This document shows positions 1 through 11,858 of a stretch of DNA of 64,000 bases, piece by piece. The notes under the pieces are model-generated. The model did not search any database and was not told the origin of the DNA. It saw only the letters and a list, made by a program, of their open reading frames with translations. The stretch comes from Owenia fusiformis (Eukaryota; Annelida; Polychaeta; Sabellida; Oweniidae): assembly GCA_903813345.2 (NCBI GenBank), contig CAIIXF020000007.1, positions 17,280,714 through 17,344,713 on the forward strand, given 5' to 3'. A program made the translations under genes and the position numbers. The first letter of the stretch is position 1. Each line of letters starts with the position of its first letter.

Positions 1-1249
1 AAATGAACGCCAATGCGCCTTTATAAATAGAGAAAGACTTTCATACACCCTTCTTTCAAATTAACACCCATAGACCTATTCACTAGAACCCCCCGTTGTG
101 TTGAAAATGAATAAAAGTGTCTGGAAATAGATTCCATATGTTCCTGAATCTTATCCCCTCATTTAGAAACCAATCTGAATATAAAAATGGTTTGTGATGA
201 CACGTAAATTGGAAAACTATTTTGATATATTTGGTCAATGAAAACACAGAATCAAAGCATACAATTTGATCCTGGGCAATATTAACTACATGTAATTGAT
301 CTTTCTTATAAGTGAATTTCATCCTAGCAACGATCAGCAATGGGCGAGGAAGATTTACCTCAAATGTTCACATCAAAAATAAACTTCATAGGCTCTTGCC
401 TCACCGCCCGCTTTTTAAACCTTAATAAAACGTTCTGGCATTATTCTTTAGGTAACTGGTTGAACATTTATTGCAAAGACGTGTCTAACGATCCCGGACC
501 TACATACAGTAACTGACATACATACAGTAAAATAATGTTCTGAATGAACGCTGCAGTTAAAATCTTGATATCTCAAAACATATTTAAGTGGGACTCCTCT
601 TATGGTAACTGTAAACTCAATTTATATTCCTAAATGCTGAAATAGCCTAGATTAAGGCATGTCCATCCATTTTAAGAAAATAAGCCTGACAAAGAAGATG
701 TTAAGCCAAACGTTGCCCTGATAGCTCAGAAAAAGTGAATTTCCCCCTACTTGGGGCCTTGTTTATACTGGAACCAATATTAGGACAACGGTGTTTGAGT
801 TTTTGCCTGGACAGACACGGACAGAGCCGTTCTCTATATCCCTCCAAACTTCATTCGATTGGATACCTAATTACCATCGAAATCAGGAATATCGTTTTCC
901 AATTGTCAAATTGGTCAGTGGCACCAAAATCAAGTGAAAATGGCAATAAGATTTCATAAGACTGCCTGTTAACGCAGCTTTTTTTCGCAAATATTTAATC
1001 TTAACAACAGGTAGACTTTTTTCTCTTGGTCGGTCTTTTACATAGTAGTCGGTCTTTTACATATCTTTTCAAACCCTGTTTTGAGGCTACCTATGGAAAA
1101 CACCAACCAGTTGGTGGTCGGTGGGGTAGGTCTTTTCATAAACCCATGGCATGTCAGTTTACATCCTCTCTGGATTTGGGATTTTTTACTTTTTATCAAG
1201 GAGGATTGGAAGCCAGAGTTCCAACTCAATACTCTTTAATCACCAGCCG
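1..1249. other. No gene seen; one degenerate repeat fragment
   Basis: AT-rich sequence with only short ORFs lacking recognisable domains. Bases about 780-865 (GGACAGACACGGACAG, then a 'ctctatatccctcc' tail) are a decayed copy of the 3' end of the repeat family seen whole at 13635-14698. Confidence 0.5.
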
Positions 1250-1454
1250 CAGGCCCGTAGCCAGGGGGGGTTCGCAGGGTTCGGGCGAACCCCCCCCTGG
1301 CCAAAAATTCTTTCAAAATCATGCAGTTTTTGACCATTTTGAGCACTTCTCTAGTGATTTTAGCCTAATTTGGGCCAAAATTGTCAAATGTGAACCCCCC
1401 CTGGAAATTTTTGAAAATTGAACCCCCCCTTGGCAAATCCTGGCTACGGGCCTG
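1250..1454. mobile_element. 205-bp MITE with CAGGCCCGTAGCCAGG inverted ends
   Basis: The ends CAGGCCCGTAGCCAGG and CCTGGCTACGGGCCTG are perfect 16-bp inverted repeats, each next to a G/C homopolymer run. The interior is non-coding. No convincing target-site duplication is seen. Confidence 0.65.
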
Positions 1455-1705
1455 CCAGGTAATGCGATATTGCCGATCATGCCTGTATATTTTTACAGCT
1501 GCAGGGAGAATGAACGATATTCTCCAACAAAGCTGGCGTCATTATTGTCTGAATTTACCTGGCTATAAATTCACAATCAGCATTTAAAATATTGAAACTA
1601 ATGGTCATCTAATTAAGCCACTAACGATCTTGATTTACCTTCTTCTAAGGCCACTGTATTGTGGCCTTCCATTAAAGATAAATTCCTGCATGAACAACTG
1701 GTCAT

Positions 1706-3509
1706 CAGGGCCGTCAGATGGGGGGGGGGGATTTATTTTATGTATAGTCTCAGACACTTTTAAAGTGCCCTGACATCATCAAATACTAGTAGCTTTTTGA
1801 TATAGTCAATGATTCTTGGAGACTAACACTTACTCGCCCTCTGGCATCCCCACCAGTCATATACTTTGAAAGTGCCTAGAAAGCACCAAATAGGATCTTA
1901 AAATTGTAAAATATTCTAGGAGAGTTGGCCACCCCTCACATCCCCCACAAAACAGTTGAAATAATTCTGAATTTTGTGTATTGTCTCAGACACTTTTAAA
2001 GTTCCCAGACATCATCAAATAGCTCATTGATATAGTCAATGATTTTTACTCGCCCTCTGGCATCCCAACCCAACATCCCCCTCTAGCATAACCCCCCCTT
2101 TGACCTCAAAAATTCATACACTTTAAAAGTGCTCAGATGCACCAAATATCGTTTTAAAATTTTCTTGGAGAGTTGGCCATCCCTTAAATCCCCCACAAAA
2201 CAATTGAAAAACTTCTGAATTTCACTTATTGTCTCAGACATTTTTAAAGTACCCAGATATCATCAAATAGCACCTTGATATGGTCAATGTTTCTGGGGGA
2301 CAACCACTTGGTCCCCCTCTGGCACCCCACACTTCACCCTCTCATCCTCTTTGACACCACCCCCAAAAGAATTCCCATTTTTTTATTGACTCATACACTT
2401 TGAAAGTGCCCAGAAAGCACCAAATAGCATCTAAAAAGTGTAAAATTTTCTACGGGGAGTGGGCCACTTCTCACACCTTATACAAAACAATTGGACAGTT
2501 TGGACACTTAAACAGTCACCAAGTGACATAATGATATCATAAAAATTTCTGGCACCCCACCCCAAAAACTAAAGCATTCATTTACTCAAACGCATTAAAA
2601 GTGCTCAGAATTAATCAGACAGCATCTTGAATTGGTAGAATTTTCCTGTGCTGCCCCCTCGGTCCCCTTAGAAGAAAATGATTGAAAATCTGAACTTCTT
2701 TAATTGATTCTATTGATTAAAACACCTTAAAGTGTGTGCCAAAGTTTAAAACTGCGCAGGCGCACCGCTCTCGCTAACCTATATAAAGAGATTACCAGGT
2801 ACAGGCTTCAGAGGTAAGCCAGGAAGGTGAACAATCTTCGTTCCGTGTTGATTCCCCGTATAATCGTAACCAAGTAAGTTTCACCATTGAAATTAAAAAT
2901 AACTACTAGATATACTTTGTAGATGTTATTTATGAAGCTATTTTGTGTATGTATCAATCAAATGGCTCATTTTGAACATATAAAAGTATTTGTGTTTTGT
3001 TTCCTAGGGAATTGTTTTCCCATGTAGTACACACATAAATAGTGTACATTATGTAGTACTAGAATAGCCTGGTTTACATATTGAAGGGCATGCTGATTAC
3101 ATGCACAGGAGTACATGAATGAAGGCCTAATATTGATATAGCTTGCATACCTTAATAAAAAATAAACTGTTCTAATCCCCTAATGTAAAAACGGCGGTAT
3201 ACGTAGCCCGATTTATCGGGAACTTTAAAGTGTCCAGGAATCACTGAATGTGATCTTGAACTGGTAAAAAGTTTCGGGTAAACAATTATATTGCACACCT
3301 TCCCCCTATTCCAGTGTTTCTCTAAATTGCCCATTCAATATTTAGTCTAAAAACAATAAAATACTATAGGCTGAATGGCCCCAATATAGGGAGTAACCGA
3401 CCCCCCCCCTCTGACTTACGCGATTTGATTTACACGGCAAAAATTGACAATTTCATATTCTCTTTAGTAAAAACCGCACCCCCTTGGAGAAAAGTGTCTC
3501 ACGGGCCTG
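1706..3509. mobile_element. 1.8-kb insertion with CAGG ends inside another repeat
   Basis: Left end CAGGGCCGTCAGA and right end reverse complement CAGGCCCGTGAGA form an imperfect inverted repeat. It is flanked by GTCAT on both sides (the match extends to CTGGTCAT). Removing it restores the sequence seen around 46245-46257 plus 46775 onward. The interior 1730-2720 is a degenerate tandem repeat (motif about 'cactttaaaagtgc.cagacatcatcaaat'). The 2754-2880 segment has a TATA-like box and splice-donor-like sites. Confidence 0.55.
2779..2876 (+). promoter_or_regulatory. Possible core promoter and non-coding exon
   Basis: CTATATAAAGAG at about 2779 is followed some 30 bp later by TTCAGAG (initiator-like). 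GC-richer sequence follows, and then ACCAA|GTAAGTTT, a near-consensus splice donor. It is the only such arrangement upstream of the aldolase-like gene at 4715, but it lies inside a mobile element and may be the element's own promoter. Confidence 0.25.
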
Positions 3510-4036
3510 GTCATGTCGTAATCATAAAATTTGAAATCATATGTCCGCCATTTTTTCACATCACAATTTGAATTGCGAGTTTCGGTCTTATTACTTCACA
3601 AAAAAATTCCAAAACACACGTAAAGTGATCAGTGTATTAGTCACATCTTCTGGATCACTAACTTAGCATTTACAGCCAGTTACTACACTCAAATTATTTA
3701 TTCTGTGAACCAGTTCATATGGTTAAAATAACGAAATAATGAAATGTTACCATGTGTCTACTTAGCAGTTTGTTCTATGTCATCCATCCTCCTAGGTTAC
3801 ATTGTGGAACTCCGCCAAACACGACACTTTGTTTTAATTTTAGACGAAATCCTGATGAAATCATGTCATATCTCATCAAGGAGCCGAGCCAGTTCCGTTT
3901 TAATTAATGATTTATTTATCTGGCGATTTTGAAAATATTCAATAAATTTATGACACGGCGGCCAGCTTTTTTCAAATGGAGTTCACAGTATTCCAGATGA
4001 AATCACCTAGCCAAGTATTCGCTAGAGACTTGAGTA
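3510..4036. repeat. Dispersed repeat, copy 1 (with 1633-1705)
   Basis: About 530 bp matching 46769-47249 with scattered differences. Its 5' part is separated by the 1.8-kb insertion and found at 1633-1705, matching 46190-46257. No coding potential recognised. Confidence 0.6.
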
Positions 4037-4714
4037 AATCTTGATCATTTCTTGCGTGTTTTCAATTATTTTGTTTGGTAATTCCAAAACTTGCGATTCA
4101 AATTTTGAAGTGAGAAATACGACTTCATGATAGACACTAGCTTTGTTAGGGAGTATCACTGTTGCATTCTGGCTGCCAATCCTCCTTGCTTTTTTATAAT
4201 CATTCTCATTTTTTATTTCATAATCATCTTGATTTTGAACAAGTTGAACTAATTTTTCATTATTTAGATCACTAAAGACTCACCTGAGAAATAATCTGTG
4301 AAAACAGAACCAAATAAATAGAATTCGTTGTAGACGATATACTCCCCGACATTGTAGATATATTCTGGGGTATCAAAACTAAGTGAAATGAACAAATAAA
4401 GGTAAAATAGTAGCAGGGTGCTCGAGATATATTTCGATTTCTTGTTTGTCCTAGTTTTTCTGACGTCACATATTTGAGTTTGATCTGAAATTAGTATACG
4501 ACAGAACGAAAAACTAGTATAATAATTATAAATTTATGTATTTTTCAAAGCATAAATATATGATTGATCTATTTAGATGATGAAAATATATAGTTTATAT
4601 TAAATTCGACAAAAAAACATTATCAGATGCTTTTGAGTGTTTGTTTTTAAATACGTTTCAGGATAGAGTTTGACATTTGGAAGGTGGCAAACCCGGAAGT
4701 AACAGAAATCAGAA

Positions 4715-7426
4715 ATGTCTTTTTTCAAGAAATATGCTAAGTCTTTGATAATGATAGGGCCCCCAGTGTTCGGTTGTACTCTGTATATGGTATTCGAAGG
4801 AAGCAAAAGATTCAAGAGGAAGACAACTCTTGGCATGCCAGAGGTAAGTAATACCCCTAGATAAGGACATGTGCTTTCAAGAAAAAAATAGAAAAATCTA
4901 GACTTCATAGTGACTGACCTACTTTTTAAAAGTACAAAAGTGTAGGTCACTGAATTTTCTCTTTTAGATAGATCAATATATCACGGACTTCAGGGGCGTA
5001 GTGGGCAATTGTCAAGGATGTGCGATTTTTTTAGGTTTGGAACAATGCGAGCGAAGCGAGCCCAAAAAGGGGGTATGGGGCACGGATCGGAGTCATCTTT
5101 CTTCGAAGCATAGTATCAACAAAAAGGCTTGTTGATACTATGCTTCGGAGAAAGATGGCTCCGATCCGTGGTATGGGGGACGGGGGTTCACCCTAGACTA
5201 TATCCTCTGTAGAACTATAGTCAAATCATAAATGTTTGTGAGTACAGTGGGGGACAATTAGACTGTATCCTTCGTCTGAATAAATTCAATAATATAAATA
5301 TAAATATTTTCAATAATATTCGAATATTATATTCGGTCTGTTGGATACATACTAGGGGGACAATAATAAAACTCAACGTTCACAAGTTGTCACAATGAGC
5401 TAAATTCCAAGTTTCGTGTCTCAAACTCTCCCAAGCGGTAGAAAAATAATTCCCGTTCACTAAAGTAGCACAATAAATGATTCCAAAGCTTCATACCTGC
5501 AAATAATGGATAAATCCCTACCAAATCGAACGAATGTTTTCATGAATCGCCATGTTTGTTATCCAAGGACAGTTGACTCCCAGAATGCAACATCAGTTAA
5601 CCGTATTTACTCGTGACAGGTTTCAAAATGGCGGAACAGCATTTTGAAAGCTGGCACGTGTCATGTTGCATTCTGGGAGCCAATCCTCCGTTCCGGCGCA
5701 ATCGGGCGACAAAATCACCTCAACATTTGAAGAGTCGGCATAACATGTGAATATCCACTTCAACTTTTTAAGTTCTTATTTGTCATTATGGACACAAATT
5801 CCACTATAGTTTGGACTTACTAAGACATAGAAAATAGAGCACTGAATACACTGAAGTAAGAATTTATTACATGTGCGACAGCATGTAATTTTCATAGCTT
5901 TTGCAATTCTTTATGATCCCAACTGTACTTTGAATTTAAAAAATAAGCAATCAATCAAACATTTATATTTATCCTAACTTTTGTATATTTTAGTTTGTTT
6001 TGTAGTTTAGCTATCATATCTGTGTCCTCTTATATTTTGATACTTCTCTGCCATGTTATTTTCGGAAAAATTAACATGGCTGAAATTCCCTAAATTACAA
6101 AAGGCCACAGCTTTGCTGTACATTATACATTACTATCTGAAATATACAAAAGTTGGGATAAATATAAATGTTTCTATTTTTACATAAACTGTTTCAATTT
6201 GGTCATTTGATTGCTTATTTTTTAAATTCAAAGTACTCACAAACATTTATGATTTGACTATAGTCTGATATTTTTTTGAAATTTGGTTGAAAATATTCAG
6301 ACTGAGTACTAACTCAGTCTGTTGTTGGATACATACTAGGGATCACCCCCCCGAAATTTACATTGTACATGGTGCATTCTTAGCATTTCAAACTGTAACT
6401 TGTTATATGCTTTTTCAACAAATTTTACAAAATCGCACCCTTCTGGCTACACCCATGGACTTTTATGGCTTTTATCCTCATGTCCATTGATATTTATCCC
6501 ATACCAGTATTATATACTATAGTCCTGGTACGAGATAAATGGATATATTCATATGAGGATATAGTCTAGGGGGTAGGGGGGGGGGGGGGGTTGTGCTTGG
6601 GTGGAAAAATATATATTTTTTACCTTGATTGTGCTTTTTAATAAGAGAATCAAAGCAATGGTCCTCAATGAGAAGGGTTGAGATAAGACTTTAATGCTTG
6701 ATGACCTAAATCACGAGGTATTGTTTTTTTCAGAATGCTGAAGACAAATCGTTACGCAGTGGTGAGGCAAGAGTTAAATTTGCAGTAAAATTCAAGAGTA
6801 CAATACAACAGTATCTAACACCAGCCCAGCGTTCTACTCAGCGTGATTTATGTGCTTCCCTTGCCAAGGCACTGTGGGAAATAGAAGAGTCTGGGGCTGC
6901 ACCAGTTGCACCAGATGGTAAAGTTGGTGGCAATGGTGCTGTTCTCTTCAATAATAATGGAAAAACTGAACTTCTTATTAGTAAATCAGGCAAAGATGCT
7001 GGAAAGCTGATGGATGTTGATTTAGATGTTTGTCTAGTCACTGACTTCAACAGAGAGAAATGGTCAGCTGATTTCTGCTCAGAATCTGAGTCTGTTCTAC
7101 CATCTAGTGACACCCCCCTGCATCACACTGCACTGATCAATACAATGAAGTTTGACTGGAGTGAACATCCTACTGCGGCACTACATGGACATGCAATAGC
7201 TGACGAGGCCTCAGCAAAGAAACTTGACATTCCCATATCAACTGAGGAAACATTGTTCTCAACACCTGCTGATTCTGATGCTCTCATGAACCTGATACGT
7301 GAATACCCGTACCCTGCATACAAGATTTACATCAGAAAGGGACATGGGTTTGTCATAATGGGGAAAGATGTTCAGGAAACAATTGACATTTTCAATGAGA
7401 AAGTGAAACCATATTGCTCAAAGTAA
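4715..7426 (+). CDS. Membrane-anchored class II aldolase/adducin-fold protein, two exons, 273 aa
   Basis: Exons 4715-4843 and 6734-7426 join in phase 0 (donor GAG|GTAAGT, acceptor TTTTTTCAG|AAT). Residues 1-36 have lysines on both sides of a hydrophobic stretch (about 11-27), which suggests a signal anchor or organelle targeting. The rest reads as a class II aldolase/adducin head: ISKSG (compare ITPSG), PSSDTPLH at about 166-173 (family PSSETPLH), ALHGHA with His194 and His196, and RKGHGFVIMGKD with His247 (family RNHGVVVVGKD). The three histidines are the expected metal ligands. The catalytic Glu of the aldolase motif is Asp169 here, so the reaction may differ or be lost. The substrate is unknown. 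The LPIS.EETLFSTP segment is what I recall from fungal and bacterial members rather than classical animal adducins. The gene is complete, and a candidate poly(A) signal lies 246 bp after the stop. Confidence 0.8.
5081..5170. repeat. Near-perfect 90-bp hairpin
   Basis: CACGGATCGGAGTCATCTTT at the left end pairs with the reverse complement of the right end (AAAGATGGCTCCGATCCGTG). The stem is about 42 bp with two mismatches and a loop of a few bases. It lies in the intron of the aldolase-like gene. Confidence 0.75.
5210..6265. repeat. Foldback repeat in the aldolase-like intron
   Basis: 5215-5245 ('tatagtcaaatcataaatg') is inverted at 6229-6263. 5925-5985 ('gaatttaaaaaataagcaat') is inverted at about 6150-6232. 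Interior AT-rich, no ORF of note. A G run follows at about 6570-6590. Confidence 0.5.
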
Positions 7427-7671
7427 TTTCAAGTCACTTGAAAGCTTATTGCTCAAAGTGTCCTGTGATGTTTCTAACCTTCATTTTTCATTATTTGGGT
7501 ATTTAGTCTTTTTCCAGAAAAAAACGTAAAACATATGTTAGTAGATTACCTTGCAACAGCTGTACTTAGAAAATAGTGTTCCACTTGAGAGGTTCCACTT
7601 CCAGAGGTTCAAAATACTCCACTAACAGAGATGTTCTACTTCTGATCAGAGGTACTGTTACTGAATATCCA

Positions 7672-7677
7672 AATAAA
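7672..7677 (+). promoter_or_regulatory. Candidate poly(A) signal AATAAA of the aldolase-like gene
   Basis: This is an AATAAA hexamer about 250 bp downstream of the aldolase-like stop codon, in AT-rich sequence with no further ORF. Other AATAAA hexamers follow (for example near 7765), so the actual cleavage site is uncertain. Confidence 0.4.
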
Positions 7678-7749
7678 AGGATGAAGTTGAAATATACTTC
7701 ACAATGTTGAGTTTACTTGATTAGTCAAGTGGTGCCAAAAACATATGTT

Positions 7750-10060
7750 TGCCAATAGTTGCAATAAATAAATGAGTCTATTACAAACTCTTTGCATAAT
7801 ACATGAACATAAAGCAAACTGTTACATTTTATTTTGATCTTGTTCTTTTATTGCTCAAATCCATTATTTTCTACATTTATAAGTGGCAAAATATCTTATC
7901 CTGAACTCATTCTAAATTAAGAGAGTTTCTTATTCTGTAATTCTGATCCTAAATAATCCCAAAACTGTCTTAATGATCTGTCACATGCACCATAAATAAA
8001 CCTACATAGGGCAAACCAAAATACCATAGTTATAGTCTACTAGTACAGTAAGCAGTATGACAAGTTCAAGATTGAATTTTTTATATTTTTCAATTTTAAA
8101 AGGAAATTGATTCTGTTTCTTTCTAAATGAGCACATTTTCAAACTTTGATAATTACGGAAGAGTTGTATTAAAGTCTATTAACAAGTTATATTTTATAGA
8201 TGTTACAATACAAGTTATATTGATACTGATTTAAAATATTTTGGGGTAATTTAGGATCACAATAACAGACAGAAGCCTTTTAAGATAGCTATGAAGTTTT
8301 ATGAATACATTTCAAATAAAATAAAATTATTGCAAAATATAGATTTACTGTGCTTATTCTGTCTATAATGTCTCAATATTGAATATGTACAAATGCAGAG
8401 TTATGGGATTGATAGTGATAGTGGGGTATTCTCATATATTAATATAAAAACTAGGATTATGTACATGTATATGTATGTTCATTTCATGAAGGATAAACCA
8501 ATAAACAATGGAAATAGTTATCGAGTGGAGTTACCAATGGTGTTTAAACCCTTCACTTTTACATAAGACCAAATACATGCATGTATAATACATTTAAATC
8601 AGTTATAACAAAAAATAATAAAAATGAACTAACAAAATAATCTCCTTTACTGAGAATGCATGCAATACAAGTGGGTGATTGCAATAGCTCACCATGTGAG
8701 CTTACAAGATATAGAAGTACGTACTAGTGCCATGTAAGTTCATGTTGAATTGATGTCCACATTCATTTACGAGACTAAAGCTGATATAATTCTGACCACA
8801 ACAGTTCTGGATGGGATGACATGACATAAACTCTTCTGTTACTATAGTTATGTAAACAGAAAAGGGCAATAACTGTAATTCCAATCATGAATATTCACAG
8901 AATATTTGAATTCGCAAATGAATGTCTCTCATTTAGTAGTAGTCACCATCACTGAACTTAGATACAAAAATTATTTTCTGAAAATATAAATAATGGTATG
9001 GCAAGTTCCAAACTAAAAAACTACTGGTACACATTTTTAATCTGAAAAGCTTCAAGTTTCATTAAGTGCTGGAAGGAAAGTTTATGGTTATGTTAAATAA
9101 TAAATACAAACTATGACTTGGAAAATATTTGAGAGTTATTAAGAATTACAGTTATCAGCCATTTAAAATATATTTTTCAAACAATAGATTGTACAATTAC
9201 AGAATAAATTCCCTAAATTTTCAGTTATGTAACATTCTCGTTTAAATAGAAAATCCAAGAAAATATGCAAGAATGCTTATTTCCACTAAAAATCTACCAA
9301 AATATGTAAAAGTATAAAATTGATTTTTATATAATTTTAAAAAATGCCTCAACTTATCAAGCACAAAAAGTAGTAATCCACATAGATTGAGTACTGTCTT
9401 AAAACCTGAATACTTCAATATGAACAACAAAAGTGTATGACCTCATATCATATATGACTATTATGACAAATACCTTTAACAATTATATTACATGTATACC
9501 ATACTCCTAGTTATTTGAACTTATCTTTATTAATTTGAAAAAATTAGATTTCTTCCTCAAGGATTAAATCAATTTTATGCAGCGTTACTGTTTCAAATTC
9601 AGTTCTATATCAGATCAAATTATACAAATACATTATACAAGTATCTATAAAATTATTGAATAATCTTTGACATTGTCAACAGATGTTGACCATTTATCCC
9701 AATACGGTTTATTTATACAGACTTATTTAGTAATTTTAAGTGAACACTCCAAATAGGTTTCAAATTAACAAAAGGTATAGAATTACATACATAGACAGTC
9801 AAACATTTTACACCGGTATCTAACATATACATATAGCTGTCTATAATATATTATTATTTTCAACTTAATCTATGACATACAGTATACTGAAATGCACTTT
9901 TTTTGTCATGTAAGTGCAAAACAATGTTTTCATTAAGTAATGACATTAGGTCTCCAATTTTTATACTTTTTAGACAAAAGTGTCATGAAGTGTCATGAAA
10001 ACACTATACATGTACATGTATATACATTTTACAAGTCTCTTGAGGATGTAGTTAACAATT
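7750..10060. other. AT-rich region with no gene seen
   Basis: Downstream of the aldolase-like gene there are only short ORFs on both strands with no domain, no splice structure I could build, and no clear repeat. Confidence 0.5.
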
Positions 10061-10061
10061 A

Positions 10062-10396
10062 CTGTAGATTGGGTTAATTTGGCGCTACTTAATTTGGCAA
10101 TTTTGCCATTTTTGCCATAATGGTGGCTATTAGGTTGGGGAACACTAGGGTTTGGACATTGCTCTGGCGCCACACTTATTCCTTCAATTCAACTACCATA
10201 TCTTGTAACTTATTAATGAAGCAACTCCCCTTAGCTAATTTAAAAGTGACATGTTCTGAGTTTTAAAAACTAAACCATAAGTGACTTAAACACACAAAAC
10301 TCCCGGCATCCTTTTTAAACTTTGGCGAAGATGTAAATTGGCGATCTTTTCAATTTTACCAAATCAAAACAGGCGCCAAATTAACCCAATCTACAG
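10062..10396. mobile_element. 335-bp MITE, TA target site (Tc1/mariner type)
   Basis: The ends CTGTAGATTGGGTTAATT and its reverse complement are perfect inverted repeats of about 24 bp. They are flanked by TA at 10060-10061 and 10397-10398. Non-coding and non-autonomous. Confidence 0.75.
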
Positions 10397-10659
10397 TATC
10401 ACAAAGAATAAAATTTCACAATAACGTACGATGAAGTAAGTTGAATATTCCGAGGCAACATGATATAAATCCCTCGGTCCTATGGCAAGTTACATTTGAT
10501 TTGTCATCACATGTAATATAAACAATAAATGCAGAAGAAGAATAACTTTTTAGCAAGACATAATCTCATAATGGAAATGTCATACTCATATTATGCTCTT
10601 CTACTGTCATAACAATTTAAAGTAATATTCCTTGCCAGCCCATTGCTGACTTGATATGG

Positions 10660-11350
10660 TTGCTATGGTATGAAAAATATTGAAATATATGTGAAAAGGT
10701 TTTATATGGTCAAATTTTATCATTTAAAATGTATTGTTTATTTCAAGTTGGCTGCCATCTTAAGATTTCAGGAAGTGATGTCACTGATGATAAATTTTGC
10801 AGCATGGGGTTTCAAGAGAATGCCCATAGTTTGCATATGGCATAGGCAAGAAGCACAAAACCAGCTGAATATTATTTTTCAGTTATCTCGTATCTATAAT
10901 TTAATTCTACAGATAATCTTGTCTTCAATTCTAAATTGACAAGCCCTGGGCATCTCATTATAGGAAAAGTAAGGACCAGTTGTCGAGAAGTGATTTTGTA
11001 CTACTCTCCCAGAGGCATAGCCAAGATCTAAATTTAGATGACAACATTAAATAAGCCAGGCAAATTTGGACTGAAGGAGGTATATTACTACATTTGAATT
11101 TTATTTCCACAGTTAAAGTGGCAAAAACGTCTGAAATTTTTTTTGTAAAATTTTGGTAAAGTCTGCCCCATGCCTTGCTATGACTCTCCTATAATGTTAT
11201 TGACAAGGTTATAAAAGTTTATAAACCATGACATCACTTCCTTTGCGAAATCTTAAAAGATGGCAGCCTTTTGGAAATGAGCATTGTATTTTTATTAAAT
11301 CAATGATCAATATTGACCATATCAAAATATTTTCCCATGCTTTGCTATAT
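10660..11350. repeat. Diverged inverted repeat
   Basis: About 10665-10800 ('ggctgccatcttaagatttc', 'ggaagtgatgtca') is inverted at 11225-11345 ('tgacatcacttcc', 'gaaatcttaaaagatggcagcc'). It overlaps the likely 3' UTR of the NIK-like gene. Confidence 0.5.
11291..11296 (-). promoter_or_regulatory. Candidate poly(A) signal of the NIK-like gene
   Basis: AATAAA on the minus strand (TTTATT on plus), 353 bp downstream of the stop codon. Another occurs near 11101. Not distinguishable without transcript data. Confidence 0.3.
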
Positions 11351-11648
11351 GGATACTCTATACACTGAATATATCTACCATATTAAGACAGCAGTGGAGC
11401 TGCAAGGAATATAACTTAAATAGTTTAAGAATGTTCAAGAATTTGGTGAATGTCATAACTCCAAGGCCAATGGGAGAAAATGATGGCATAATGGCACACG
11501 TTTTCATTTCACCAAAGGTAAGTTATAGAATAGGGACATAATGGCACATGCTCTGATTTCACCCAGAGTTAAGTTTCAAAATACTGGCATACTGGTAAAT
11601 GGACCGATTCTACCCTAGTATTTGTTATGAAATACTGGCACAATGAGC

Positions 11649-11858
11649 TCAATCACGAAATGGTTGTGGTCCAAAAGGTCCGTTGTACTCAGGATGGTAC
11701 TCATGCTTGTCATTCACAATCTGCCACTCATATTCATCATTTTCTTTTAAGGGAATTATTGTAATTTCTGATTGGTCAATGTTTGCACAGTCTGTCAATA
11801 CTACAATATCCCCTGATTCGTGTTTAGCCGTATATCTTGCTATACCATATCCATGTAT
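11649..11858 (-). CDS. MAP3K14: NIK-like gene exon 14: C-terminus and stop
   Basis: Acceptor TTTATAG; 69 codons plus TGA. Encodes IHGYGIARYTAKHES through GPFGPQPFRD. The pattern SGDIVVLTDC...NDEYEWQIVNDKHE resembles the end of human NIK (DSGIDLQCTLAPDGSFAWSW), so the C-terminal IKK-binding region is probably conserved in fold. The alignment is by eye and weak. Confidence 0.75.
   Translation of the reverse strand: MHGYGIARYTAKHESGDIVVLTDCANIDQSEITIIPLKENDEYEWQIVNDKHEYHPEYNGPFGPQPFRD

Noticed and set aside
1026-1421. 131-aa ORF
   Set aside because: Runs through the MITE at 1250-1454 and its G tracts; no recognisable protein.
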